Positions 46,639 through 58,325 are shown, counted from the first letter of the stretch. The stretch: 64,000 nucleotides of DNA from Zingiber officinale (GCF_018446385.1 NC_056003.1:22875198-22939197); one strand, 5' to 3'. Program-made: numbers and translations. Notes: generated from the sequence alone by a model not told the origin.

Positions 46639-48647
46639 TGTCACGTGGCACATCAAATTAATAAAGATTAGAAATTCATTAAAATTAAGACAAGTGTTAT
46701 AGCAATTAGTCCCAAGTCGTATTTTTTCAAGGATAACTAGTGAGTGTGTATAAATTCTAGAATTGATTCAAATTGAATTCTCTCGTAAACAAGATCAATT
46801 AAGCTTTTCCATTGGACTTACACTTCAAATTAAATTCTTCCACAATCACAAATAGATCAAAGAAGGTCCATTCTCACCTAAACATTGTGGCAAAAGGAGA
46901 AACACTCGCCCCCAGCGCCCCCCGCCGTACCCGACCCAAGGCCATCACGAGGGAGGTAAATCGCAGCATCCGAGCGAGCATGTGACAGACAGGGTATAAT
47001 ACGAGGATAGGGGATTTATTCCACAGCTGCCCAAGGATCGACCCTGCGACCTCATTGTGGCAACACCCGCCACATACCAACTCGGATGACCCGCGGGGTC
47101 CCATTCTCACCTAAACATGATTAAACTCCTGGTGGTCAAGTTAACAACAATTACTTTTGGATTCTTAAGTATCATCTCATCAAATGAGTTAATTCATATT
47201 CCTTCCATTCAAATTCATAGAAGGAAAGCAACATTGCAAACCGAAATACAATATAATTACAATCCCAATAAACTCAAGAACTAAATACAATTGCAAACTG
47301 AAATCAACATTGCATTCACCATTACAATCCAATTCAATACTCAACTCACTTACCAAGTCTTCAATTCTTAATCATATTTAGCTAAATATCACTGAGATTA
47401 ACCATGAAAATCATCAAGAAATTCATTCAACAATGAAGTATAAAAATAGTCTCAACAGATCCAATGAATCAAACAAGGGGGTTTCCTAAATCTATAAATT
47501 GAAACTAAGCACTAACTTGTAAAGAACATGAAAGGTAATTCAAACTAGAAATTAAAATGCAATCTACTCTATCAGATATCAGATCTGAGCAAGTTCAAGA
47601 ACAATTCAAAGACAAAGATAAGGAAAACAAAACCTAAATGGCATTCCATAACCAAACCCAAGACTAAACTCCTTCATCTCTATCGTGCCACTGTGCTTGC
47701 TTTTGGGAACGCCTCTTGAGCAATCACAGCAACCCACTGATTCCATAGCGCACTCAGAAGATATCCAAAGCTACTGGGAATGCCTCTTGAGCTCGGACTC
47801 ATCTGAATTCTCTAACTGACGAAGAAACAGAGCACTCTTTCTATTACCGGATCGCAAGGTGAAAATGAAGATGGATTGGCCTCTGGAGAACCGGGGAACA
47901 CCCTCAACTACTCCAAAGAGAATGGCAGAAATTCAGAACAGGGAACGCCCTCAAATCTGGCTCGGATGAAGCTCATGGACAGCAGGATCACGAACGGGGA
48001 ACACCCTCAAATCGCGGCTCTGCGCTTCAATTGCTAGTCATTGGTTTGACCTCAGCTCACCGGAGAAGAAGAACTAGGTTTTCAGATTTGGAAATGGAAT
48101 GGGAGGCTGCGGTGGGGACGAAGAAGATGGATGAACAGCGTGGAAATCATGAACATGCTGAGCTCGGGGAAGCACTGTAGCTTCTCAAAGCTTTTAAATC
48201 CTCTCCCAATCTGATCGGATGGTCCAGAATATTTCGGGCTTGATCAACGGCTGGATGAACTCAAATCTGAATCAAAACCTCTGGATCTTCATCTACGGCT
48301 GAGATCTACTCCTCATTAGGTTAGATGGCCCGGATCTTCAATGGATAACTCAGATCTGCTTGATTGTGGATGAACGGCTACAATTGTTCTAGAGCTCGAT
48401 CGCCTAGTTTCGCCCTAGATTTGATTGCAAATGTGATCTAATTTGATTGGGTCCATGACCCTTTTGATGCCTACAAAATAATAATCAAATATTAACATCA
48501 AATACCATGATAATAAGTCAATTTATAATTAAGTCCAAGATCAAATGTAATTTATGAAATGTAATGTAAATGTGAATTTAAGCTATGAGTAAACCATTAA
48601 AAACATGCATTATAAATCAAAATAATGTAGCAAAATCATGATTATTA
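46639..48647 (-). repeat. 5' LTR of the LARD-like element (contains a SINE)
   Basis: 2009 bp including a 233-bp SINE plus target copy, so 1776 bp originally, the same as the partner LTR. The terminal base triplet is TTA where the partner has TCA. Confidence 0.88.
46886..47100 (-). mobile_element. tRNA-derived SINE with 18-bp target duplication
   Basis: 215 bp flanked by CCATTCTCACCTAAACAT at 46868-46885 and 47101-47118. The partner LTR (near 31650) shows the unoccupied site with a single copy, proving insertion. Minus-strand order: tRNA-like head with GTCATCCGAGTTGGTATG (A-box region) and GGGTCGATCC (B-box-like), then GATTTACCTCCCTCGTGATG, CTTGGGTCGGGTACGGCGG and a short T-rich end. It shares its 3' domain with the SINE at 8344-8542. 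The 78-residue frame on this strand is incidental. Confidence 0.9.
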
Positions 48648-48936
48648 GTGTTCCTCGATTTGGAGCTCGCTAGCCACCTGGTCAGTCGTTCGACCAACTT
48701 GCTCCTCGGACAATGTTGCTTTCGCCCGCTGAAGTTTTTTGCCCAAGACTTGGGCTTCTTTGTTTTTCATTTCTAAGTCCTCGATGGCCTGGAGTTTCCT
48801 GGCGTTCACCGAGTTGATCTTGGCATTAAAATTGTGAGCCTGCTTGGTCTGCTAGTCGAGCTAGAGGGCTTGATCGTGATTCTTATTCTTCTCAAGCTTT
48901 AGCGGCCACTCGGACCCTAGCAGCTGTTCGGAGGTC
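48648..48936. repeat. 289-bp duplicated segment, right copy
   Basis: Copy of 31128-31416 directly abutting the right LTR. This copy retains more CG and GG sequence; most of the 23 differences are C to T or G to A changes in the left copy. Confidence 0.92.
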
Positions 48937-49410
48937 TTCTCTAGGTCTTCTTTTAGCTGAGTCACCTCAATGGTGAGCCTATAGACCATGACTTGCGAGG
49001 AGTTCGACGTCCCGATCGGAGCTTGTAGCTACCGATTCTCATGTTCAAGGAAGGCTAGTCTTTGGCACATAGCCAAGTTCTCTACCTAGAACTGCAAGTA
49101 AAAGATGTCAATTATAGTCGGTGGGGAAAATTAATAAGAAATTCCAAATAAGCTTATCCTAGTGGATTTCTGAGTGAAGTTGTCAGCAAGCTCCTCGGGC
49201 GGAATAGTCGCCACCCTGGCCCTAACATCTGCCTAGGACTGGGCTAGAGGACCTTGTATCTTGATCTGATGTTCAAGGGAGCAAGGTTCGACGTCGTCTG
49301 GATGGCACCAATCATTGGAACACAATATGATGATGGTCGTAATATGCCGACAGCTACTCAGATTTGAAGGCTCCGAAGTAGCTTTGCCTTTAGACTTATA
49401 CATGGGGGAG
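48648..49410 (-). pseudogene. Tat antisense extra ORF, middle coiled-coil part
   Basis: Minus-strand translation is again heptad-rich (KEAQVLGKKLQRAKATLSEE, DQVASELQIEEH) and includes the right copy of the 289-bp duplication (48648-48936). Upstream residues near 49300 include CHPDDVEPCSLEHQIKIQG. The frame is broken by stops and then by the solo LTR at 49416. Confidence 0.65.
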
Positions 49411-49415
49411 GAGTA

Positions 49416-52400
49416 TGTAACGCCCGCCCCTCCTGCTAGTAGGGCGGGGTTACTTACTACTACTTGCGGAAACATTCATGCATATTAAAATTTCTCTCTA
49501 AAGTAAAACAACGGAAGTATCATGAAGTCATGCGGAACATTAACATAAATAAACCTAGTTCATGTCAACATAAAAAAAAAATAACATAAGCAGGTCTCTT
49601 ATTTTGTCTTAGCCGAGCCACCACCACACACATCTCCTGCCTCTCCTGCGGCTCCCCTAGTTCATCCATTCTTTGCCCTTATCTGTGGTACAAGGAAAGT
49701 AAGCTATAAGCACACCGACTTAGTAAAATCCTTTCCTACTCACAAAAAACCATATATTAAAGCATAATCACATAAACATATGACAATGGAAACATAATCA
49801 TCTAACATCATATTGTGAAAACATAGCATCATATCATATCATCTCATAAAGATCATCATGTTATATCATATCGTAAATCATAATAGCATCATGTCATACA
49901 TATCATAAAGAAATATCATGATGTGTCATATCATTAATAAAAGAACATCATGTCATATAAATCATAAAAGCATATCATATCATAAATCATAAGAGCATCA
50001 TGTCATGTATATCATAAGGCAAAGCATATCATATCATAAATCATATCATGCAAGATGTCTTTTAAAACATGTGTCATGTCATATGCAAGATGTCTTAAGA
50101 CATATCATATAGTACTTGAACATAATATCATCATGAGGGCCCGACTTGTACCACATACATACATAAATGCGCGCAATCCCTAGGATAGGGTAGCTAGCCC
50201 CGAACCTACTAGGGAACTAGGTCCGTACTACGACCGTCGACCTAGGGGCGTACTAAGGAGTCCATCCCTTTTTACTAGACCCGTTCATAGTCCGTCGGCC
50301 TAGGGGCGCTTATGGAGCCCACCCTTGGTACAAGCCATACAAAGTAAAATAACATATCATGGTACATGTCATAACATAGCATATCATATCTTGTCATATC
50401 ATGAAGAGTGCTCTTAGTCCCCAAGGGGAAGCAACTCTTAGGCCTTCATTTGTCATGTCATAAAGAGTGCTCTTAGTCCCAATAAAGGGAAGCAACTCTT
50501 AGGCCTTTACTTGTCATATCATAAAGCATGCATACTTGAGCACATAGCACATCATAAGAGACATTTTCATGCATGGATCATAAACGTACATAAATGAGCA
50601 TATTACTTGTCATATCATAAAGCATGCATACTTGAGCATATAGCACATCATAAGAGACATTATCATGCATGGTTCATAGACATACATAAATGAACACATC
50701 ACTTATCATAGAAAAACATAATCATGCATGGTATTATTAACTAACATCTCTTAATTCATAACGTAGGATGTGAGGCACATAATGATTCCCAATTGGATCT
50801 CAATCACCCATTACTATAGGGAGGCCGAAAACATTCAAAGTATTGTCCTAGGGTACAAGCAACATAAAAGCATATGAACCCTAAATCAATTTCATAACAT
50901 TTATCACAAAGAACATCATGAGTATGTTTTGCTTAGGTTCCAAGCTTCCTAGGTATTTAGTTCTTGTTCTTGGCCGAATAGTAAGGAGCATGAAACTAAG
51001 TTCTAAACAACATACAAGCATGAGAACATCATGTTAACTTCATATCATATCATAAGGAAAGTCATGAGCATGTTAATTCAACTTTTAAACTTTCCTAGGC
51101 TACTAATCTCATCATGGCCGAAAGTTCAAAGGGTATGAACCTAAATTCTAAACAACCTTCAAGCATAGAATTTCATGTTAGCTTCATATCATATCATAAG
51201 GGAAGTCATAAGCATGTTAAACCAATTTTTAAGCTTTCCTAAGTCTTGAATTCTATCATGGCCGAAAGTTTCATGAAGAAGGAAAATAAGCTCTAAACAA
51301 CATACAAGCATAAATATCAAGCTAACTTCATATCATATTATAAGGGGATCCATGAGCATGCTAGATTAAATTTTAAGCTTCCTTGAACCCTAGAATTAAT
51401 CATGGCCGAAACTTCATGAAGAGGGAAATAAGCTCTAAACAACATACAAGCATGAATATCAAGCTAACTTCATATCAGATCATAAGGGGATCCATGAGCA
51501 TGCTAGATTAAATTTTAAGCTTCCTTGAACCCTAGAATTAATCATGGCCGAAAGTTTCATAAAGAGGGAAATAAGCTCTAAACAACATACAAGCAAGAAT
51601 ATCAAGCTAACTTCATATCATATCATAAGGGGATCCATGAGCATGCTAGATTAAATTTTAAGCTTCCTTGAACCCTAGAATTGATCATGGCCGAAAGTTT
51701 CATGAAGAGGGAAATAAGCTCTAAACAACATACAAGCATAAATATCAAGCTAACTTCATATCATATCATGAGGGGATCCATGAGCATGCTAGATTAAATT
51801 TTAAGCTTCCTTGAACCCTAGAATTGATCATGACCGAAAGTTTCATGAAGAGGGAAATAAGATCTAAACAACATACAAGCATAAATATCAAGCTAACTTC
51901 ATATCATATCATAAGGGAATCCATGAGTATGCTAGATTAAATTTTAAGCTTCCTTGAACCCTAGAATTAATCATGGCCGAAACTTCAAAGAAGTGATCCT
52001 AGGTTTTTAAGCATTCTAACCTCATGGAAAATACGTAACAACTTGTACCACAGGTGAGGGGATACTTACAACTTGTTGCTTGCTTTTCCTAAAGAAGATG
52101 GTACCCTTGTGAAGAGGAAGAAGAAGCTTCTCCTCTTATTTTTCTCCTTTCTTCTCTTGCTTGTAAGGAGTAGATCTTTGAGGAATCCTTCTTGTGAATT
52201 TGTTTTTCTTAGCAAGAAGAAACTTAGCTTGGATTTTTGGAAATGAGGGAGGAAGAGGTTTAGGTTTCGGTGGAGAGGGAAAAAGGAGAAGGAAGAAGGA
52301 GGAAGAAGAAGAAGAAGGAAGAATTAACTAATTTTCTTTCCCTTTTCTTCTCTCATTCCTATTTATTCCCAATGATAATGAACATGTCCTCATTCATCCC

Positions 52401-52780
52401 CTTAACTCCTCTATCTCCTCACTCTCTTAATTCCCACGAAAATAGAGAAGAAGGGAGAAAAGACAACTTGTCTTTTGCTTACTTCTTTTCTTAACCAAGA
52501 GGAAGAGGAGGTAAGCTACTTGATTTTCTCTTGTTCCTTTACTTAACTATCTTCTCACTTTTAACTACAATTTCCATTCTTTTCTATTCATCTATTATTC
52601 ATTACTCTAGTGGTAACCATACACCAATTTAACTCTATCATTTGTGGGAGGTTCAAGGTTCAAATCTTAACCTCACTTTCTTTTTATTTCATTTTGGTTT
52701 CTATTTCCATTTCTCTTTTTCTTTTATTCTAAAGAAAAAAAATACTCATAGATATATCTTATCATTTCGTGGGTGTTACA
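49416..52780. mobile_element. Solo LTR, chromovirus-like (TGTAACG...GTTACA)
   Basis: 3365 bp flanked by GAGTA at 49411-49415 and 52781-52785. The ends TGTAACGCCC and GGGTGTTACA are typical of long Tekay/Del-type LTRs, and a GGGCCCGACTTGT...GCGCGCAATCCCTA block near 50140-50190 is shared with the solo LTR at 61424-63868. There is no interior, so it is a solo LTR. It contains CATATCATATCATAAA-rich sequence (49790-50130) and a tandem array at 50930-52000. Confidence 0.9.
50930..52010. repeat. ~143-bp tandem array in the solo LTR
   Basis: About seven units containing AAGCTTCCTTGAACCCTAG, AATCATGGCCGAAA and CTAACTTCATATCATATC. CATGAGCATG occurs at 51351, 51493, 51636 and 51779, and CATGAGTATG at 51922, giving 142-143 spacing. 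The units to the left are more diverged. Confidence 0.88.
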
Positions 52781-52785
52781 GAGTA

Positions 52786-54069
52786 GATAATTGAAATAAG
52801 GGATATTGGGTCGACATGCAGAGGTGGCAGGTAAGAAATCAACTGCACTAGAGTCATCCCAGCTGGTAGTTCAGACAACAAGGGAGTTCGATTGGACGAT
52901 GGAAGTGTCAGCAGGACGACCATCCTCTTAGGGACAGCAGATGAAGAGCTCTCGTCTCACTCAAATGGAGGTCAAGGAGTTGATGCGGCTACAGACGACT
53001 ATGGAGTAAGGGCCTCCGAGCGGGAGGTAGCCTCCAATCGGAGCCTTTTCCTTCGTTGGTACTAGATCAGGGGCTTGCTGAAAGTGGTCAACTTGGAGGG
53101 GACTACCTCTGGGACCATAGAGGGTCGGGCGGGTGGAAGCTCACCTATGGTACCCATGGCGTCGCTTCCCGCCGCTCAGCTTACTTCTCCGGTATGTTCC
53201 TCTAAAGTGTCGGCCAACAAGCACCCCTGGCTTTCCAGCTCAGCAATGCCCCTGGCATTGATCTCGACATCGGTTATCTTACCCTTGCCGCTCATCAATG
53301 ACTTAAACATGACTTGAGCTGCAAAATAGAAAAAGAAACTAGTTAGAATCAAAAAATAGATACAGAAATAACGTACCTAAGGAGTCGAGCAACTGGGCTC
53401 GGATGGGACTTAAACCAAACATATATAGCACGCCCTACAACAATAATTTATGGATATAATATTTCTGACCTGCCATGTGCATGGCCACTTGTAGGTAGGT
53501 TGGCTCTCATAGATATTTTGTTAACGTAGGGGACTTTGGCAGCTCCATTTGCTGACTGGTCGAGAAGGTGGGCAGGTCAGGAAGTCGAACGTAGAAATAA
53601 TTGTCCTTTAGCCCTTATTAATGTGAGCATCTTGTCAAAGTAGACAACACCCATTAGGGCCTGGAAGAGAAAAGTGCCCAACTTGGATAATTTTGGATAA
53701 TAAAGATAATGAAAAATGTAGGGCAAAAGAGGGATATCGTATAAACGGAACATGACAACAACCCCGCACAATAGTCTAAAGGAGTTGAGTACCAACTCGT
53801 GCGAGGGAATGTAGAAGTACCTATAAACGTTAGAGAAAAATGGATGAATGGGAAATCGCAAACTAGCATAGAATTGGTCTTTAAAGAAAGGGAGAAAGCC
53901 ATCCGAGGGCATATAAGGGTGAGCATAGCAGAAGGGATTGCGATTGTATAATCGTCGGGAATGTGGTAGGTCATCTTCATCTGATCGACCTCATCACCAT
54001 TGAAATCAGACGTGATGGAGGTGTACCATAGCTCAGGAACAGCCGGGGTGGAGAGGGAGAGTGTGCCAT
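52786..54069 (-). pseudogene. Tat antisense extra ORF, N-terminal part
   Basis: Minus strand. A candidate start MAHSPSPPRLFLS lies at 54069, followed by MKMTYHIPDDYTIAIPSA. After a frameshift comes a well-preserved block, MPSDGFLPFFKDQFYASLRF and FPIHPFFSNVYRYF, then LLCGVVVMFRLYDIPLLP. This is the domain often annotated as 'putative gypsy type transposon' protein, the N-terminal part of the antisense gene of Tat-lineage elements. Its role is not known. The rest (52786-53540) is low-similarity linker. Confidence 0.75.
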
Positions 54070-54927
54070 GGAATAAAAGAAAGAAATTAAAGATAGAAAG
54101 GGAGAAAGGAGAGGAAGCTTGCTAGAGAAAGATCGTCGATGACAAGCAAAGAACCGAGAGCAAGGAAATGAACGAGAAGGAGAAAAAGGCAATGCAGGAG
54201 AGAAGAAGGAGAAGAAGGGTTTAAAAACGGCTACCCTGATCCATCTGATCAAGGGTTTAGGAAAACAAGGTGCAATCCTGGTCGCTGAATTTGAAAAGGC
54301 AATTGTCTCATTGAATCTAAATAGTCGCATGTCACATCACACATGCGGCGAAAGGAAAAAGTGACACATGACATTCGATTACATGTGGCATTAATGAGGA
54401 ATGAAATCACATGATTAAAGGGTGCGGGTGGTGTCTTTTACATTAATGGCCAGGGATTTGAACAATTTCTAAGAAATCTTGGTGATGTCAGCAGTAATTA
54501 AAAGATACTAAGTGAGAGGCACTAAGGGAGGAGGGTCGGTCGGAGAAGAGGGCAGAAAGAAGTTACCAAACGGCTAAGTGTTGTCTGTGTTAGATCTTAG
54601 GGGCACCAACCTCGGAGTACAAAGTGGTCGAGCTAGTACTTAGCCAACAGCTCAAGGTTGTTTGCGTCGAATCCCGGCGGCATTAGCCTTAGAGAAGAGA
54701 TCAACTTCCTGAAAAGCGATGAGAGCAATAATATTCATAGCCGAGTGACAACTCTAAACCCTAGTATGTCCGGTCAAAGAAAAGTCAATTTCTTAACAAA
54801 CATCAAGAATAGTGAAGGCCTTATTCGAGCAGCATATCTAAACCCTAGAACACTCGATCGGGTGGAAGAGTGTCAGAACATACTAATCGTCCAGTCAGTC
54901 GGACTTACAACCTCCTTCGACTAGACT
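54070..54927. other. Tat 3' non-coding region
   Basis: Between the antisense ORF start and the purine tract. It would include the promoter of the antisense ORF if one exists; no clear TATA box could be assigned. Short open stretches here are not called. Confidence 0.55.
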
Positions 54928-54943
54928 TGAGGGGAAGACTTAA
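54928..54943 (+). other. Polypurine tract of the Tat element
   Basis: TTGAGGGGAAGACTTAA directly precedes the 3' LTR start TGATACG, consistent with plus orientation. Confidence 0.7.
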
Positions 54944-55776
54944 TGATACGATGATGAAGGAGGGCCCCACTAAAAAGGGGTCAAAGCAAGGAAGCGTGGC
55001 TGACGTGGAGGTCAAAAGCCCATGCCCATCGATCGGGCGTAGTTGGCCAAACGGGTCCTAAGGCTGGTCGGACGTGATTGTTTAGGCGACTATCCGTGAA
55101 AAACCTATGATTGTCGTTAAGAGACAAGAGACAAACAATAAAACACCCAGGTCATCATCCTGGTCGATCGGGCATCATGGCCAGTCTGATAAAAGAAAGC
55201 CCTCTAACAGCTAGACTGCCGAGTGAAGGAAAATAGCTATGTTCGGTGTGACTGAGCCGGGACGTCTCGACCGAGTGACTTTCGGTCGGCATACAGTGGA
55301 ACCCCTTACATATATTATTGTACCTTTTTGAAAGTTTGTGCTATTGACAATAAAGTATATCCAGCAGACAAATCATAATTTAGAAGCTTCCAGTCTGTCA
55401 CATCAGAGATTTGTGTGCTCGCTTAAGGAAAAGTATCAGAGATACTTTTTGACTTATCTTTTCCTAGGATACTTTGGAAACGTGCATACGCTTTAAGATG
55501 CATCCGCAGACGCTACAGTGACACTATAAAAGGAGGTTTCCATCCATAGGCAGAGGTATGTGTTACTTTACTATTCAACACGCTCATTGCTATAAATTTT
55601 CTACTATTCTCCATTGTATCGAGGATTGACTTGAGCGTCGATGGGCAAACACCGGGAACTCCTTCTCAGTCCGACACTAACACTCTCTGTTTTGCAGGAC
55701 CACATGAAGTCTTCACCTAGTCAACCGCAGAGTCACATCCTCAGCTAACCATTTTCTCTACTTTCAGACATGATCA
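54944..55776 (+). repeat. 3' LTR of the Tat element
   Basis: 833 bp, TGATACG...CATGATCA, homologous to 19873-21304 without the hAT element. It retains a single ATGTTCGG at the position where the hAT element entered the other LTR, so it is the empty-site reference. Confidence 0.9.
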
Positions 55777-55949
55777 AATGATATTATTGAATCTATTAGA
55801 ATTAGCATTTGAAATAAATCTATTAGAATTAGCATTTGCATACTCTTTTTTTTAGTTGGCATATAGTTTTAAGTTGGTATTTAATTATGCCTAGGTAGCC
55901 CACCGGTTTAGTATTTTTAAATATCTATTAAGAAAAATTTATTTATTAA

Positions 55950-56690
55950 TTCATTGAGAGACTCTATGAAATTTTTGTATATGTGTTTCTGGATACTCTT
56001 TTATTACTTCATCCCATAGGAATAGTTCTTCTAATTCTATGTGATCATATCCGAAAGCGTGAAATTGAAAAGTCGAGGATGTGACGACTCTGCTGACTGG
56101 ATGAAGATATTGCTCCTCTCTGCAAAACAAACCAAACCAGGGAAGGGGTCCTGACATTGACCCTCCGGCACTCAAGTTAGAAACAGAAGAAGAGAAATTG
56201 AAAATAATAGGGATGACAGAGATGAATCTTACTTTCTTCATACTCAGCATACTCTTTTATACTTTGCTTAGTGACCATCCATCTTTCCTTATTTAATGAT
56301 ATTAATTATCGAAAGAAGACATCTTTGTCTTGGCTTCTTACATTCATGGAACTAGTATTAATCATTGGCAGAAGACTATTTTATCTTGGCTTCGTTGCAT
56401 TCAATGATAGATGGAATGTTCTCTTTTATTTTCTCTTCTTCTTATTATTACATTCAATGCCACATCCCAGGTCGGACGGGTGGCCTGCTCTCCTGCCGAC
56501 CGAGCTGACCAAATATTGGTTCATCCAGATGGCCAACCGAATAGTGATTCATTCGATCGGCCGATGTAGCCACTTCTCGCTCGGGTCATGCGGACGAGTC
56601 TTACTTAAGCCTTGATATTAATCGCCTTGATTTTGACCTAAACTATGACAACTGACCTGTGCCAGATAAACTTTTTCTTATCACCGCATC
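55950..56690 (-). repeat. Degenerate LTR-like sequence
   Basis: The minus strand at 56040-56190 reads TAACTTGAGTGCCGGAGGG, then CAGGACCCCTTCCCTGG and TTGTTTTGCAGAGAGG. This is similar in kind to the 3' part of Tat LTRs (compare TTGACTTGAGCGTCGATGGG and TTTTGCAGGACCACATG at about 55630-55705). A 99-residue frame on this strand is probably incidental. GACCGAGCTGACC-type sequence at 56480-56580 may be the other half. Ends were not found. Confidence 0.45.
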
Positions 56691-57430
56691 ACTATGAATC
56701 GTTTTAGAATATTTTTTCTTTAATATGATTCTATTATTCTACCAATAAGTAACCTAAGGTTCTAAATATTTATTAAAAGAGGCAAAGATCCACCAGGAAA
56801 ACATGAAAGATAGGGGAGACTCATGCTTATTTTCTTTATTTTTCATTTTGACATGTGAATTGAAATTTTTTTAATGAACCTATTTTATTCATTACTCTAT
56901 CTTATTTTTTTCTAAAGCACGAGTTGTATAGTAAAATAGTATCTCTGGATCTATCTTTTTTTTTTCCTTTTTATTTGTAATATATTGAAGATATCGTAAT
57001 TAGATAAATTCAAACTAATTTTATTTTTATTTGTCCCTTTGGATATGAATACTCCAAAATCCACTTTAGTAAAGAATCAAATTCTAAGAAAAAAAACTTA
57101 CGTTGTCCTTTAATGCCTTAAAAAATTAAAATATGTCACGTCATTACATCATTATCCAGGCCGAGATGAATTATGTAATATATGTTTTAATTAATTAAAA
57201 AAAATAAGTCCATTATCTTAATGGTCTTCTAGTATAATTTCATGAATATGGACGAAGGTACAGATACATAAGCCACAGACATATGATGGGATAAACCCTA
57301 AGTAATTAGTTTCTGAGAATCGACCATGACCATTACGCTTTTGATAATTAAATCCTTACTAAATGGCTCTTAAATAATTAAATTCTTAATATCTAAAAAT
57401 GAGTTTTCCCTCTTAATAGGGTAAAGTAGA
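56691..57430. other. Intergenic, AT-rich
   Basis: No gene or bounded element recognised. Confidence 0.6.
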
Positions 57431-57447
57431 GAAAAATCCCCAATGAC

Positions 57448-58325
57448 AACTTGAATTTGGCATGTAATCTCCACCCATAAAAAACTTTGTTTCCACTCCC
57501 TGCATGCAAAGTTTTATTTGCTTCAACTCCCTCATGCAAATATTGTGACCTAATTGCCCCTCAGATTTTTAGGTCCAAAAGGTCCAAAAATGAGTATAAT
57601 TCCTCTTAAATTCAGCACTTTACATTAGAATCGAGTACATTTTCTATTAAATTGAGTATATTTTTTTCCTATTTTAATATAATTCCTCTTAAATTCAGCA
57701 CCATGTAAAAAGAAAATCTAGTATATTTTCTATCCAATTAAGTATCATTTAAAGAAAATCTAGTATATTTTCTATCCAATTGAGTATCATTTAAATAAAA
57801 TCTAGTATATTCGAGTATATTTTCTATTAAAATTGCCCTTCATATTTTTTAGGTATAAATAGTCTAAAAATGAGTATAATTCCTATTAAATTCAGCATTT
57901 TAAACTAGAATCGAGTATATTTTCTATTTAATTGAGTACGATTTTTTTCCTATTTAATATAATTCCTCCTAAATTCAGTACCATTTGAAAAAAATCTAGT
58001 ATATTTTTTATCCAATTGAGTATCATTTAAAGAAAATCTAGTATATTTTCCATCCAATTGAGTATCATTTAAAGAAAATCTAGTATATTTTCCATCCAAT
58101 TGAGGTGGAAAAAGAATCGTACTTAATTTGATATAAAATATACTAGATTCTAGTTTAATGTACTGATTTTAAGAGGATTTATACTCATTTTTAAACTTTT
58201 TATACTTAAAATATCAGGGGCAATTAAGTAAGTATATTAGACTAGGGAGTGAAAACAAAGAATTTTTCCAATGGGGAGTGCATGCAAAGTTGTGTTTGCC
58301 AATGAGGACTACATGCAAATTTTCC
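57448..58325. mobile_element. Inverted-repeat (foldback/MITE-like) element
   Basis: Arms of roughly 200 bp are inverted copies: the left arm AATTTGGCATGTAATCTCC...CACTCCCTGCATGCAAAGTTT...AATTGCCCCTCAGAT pairs with the right arm GGGGAGTGCATGCAAAGTTG and GGACTACATGCAAATT. The centre (57690-58110) has tandem units AAAGAAAATCTAGTATATTT and CCAATTGAGTATCATTT. A direct repeat TTCTTAATATCTAA lies just outside both ends (57381 and 58327), although not flush with the arms, so the exact termini are uncertain. Confidence 0.62.

Larger units (their letters stand above)
31419..48647 (-). mobile_element. Large gag/pol-poor LTR retrotransposon (LARD-like), with nested elements
   Basis: LTRs at 31419-40529 (split by a nested element) and 46639-48647 match each other. 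Next to the right LTR the minus strand reads TTTTGGCATCATTGCCGGGG (46597-46618), close to the TGGCGCCGTTGCCGGGGA primer site of many gypsy elements. Next to the left LTR the minus strand reads AAGTGTGGGGGATT, a purine tract. Orientation is therefore minus. The 6.1 kb interior shows no RT, RNase H or integrase. There is no target duplication: the flanks are GTCAA and GTGTT. Confidence 0.8.
19873..55776 (+). mobile_element. Tat-lineage Ty3/gypsy retrotransposon, about 36 kb with nested insertions
   Basis: Outer ends are TGATAC (19873) and CATGATCA (55776), flanked by AATGA at 19868-19872 and 55777-55781. LTRs at 19873-21304 and 54944-55776 match each other. Order inside: Tat-type primer site, gag, protease, RT, RNase H, integrase, minisatellite, antisense ORF, purine tract. 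Insertions account for most of the length: an hAT element in the 5' LTR, a solo LTR at 28313-30485, a 17 kb composite at 31417-48647 and a solo LTR at 49416-52780. Without these it would be about 12-13 kb, a normal size for the lineage. All coding regions are broken by stops and shifts. Confidence 0.9.

Noticed and set aside
54658..55061. Plus-strand frames near the Tat 3' LTR
   Set aside because: They are opposite to the antisense ORF region and cross the LTR boundary; no domain similarity.
55951..56250. 99-residue minus-strand frame without recognised similarity
   Set aside because: The nucleotide sequence resembles Tat LTR 3' parts; a coding role is not supported.
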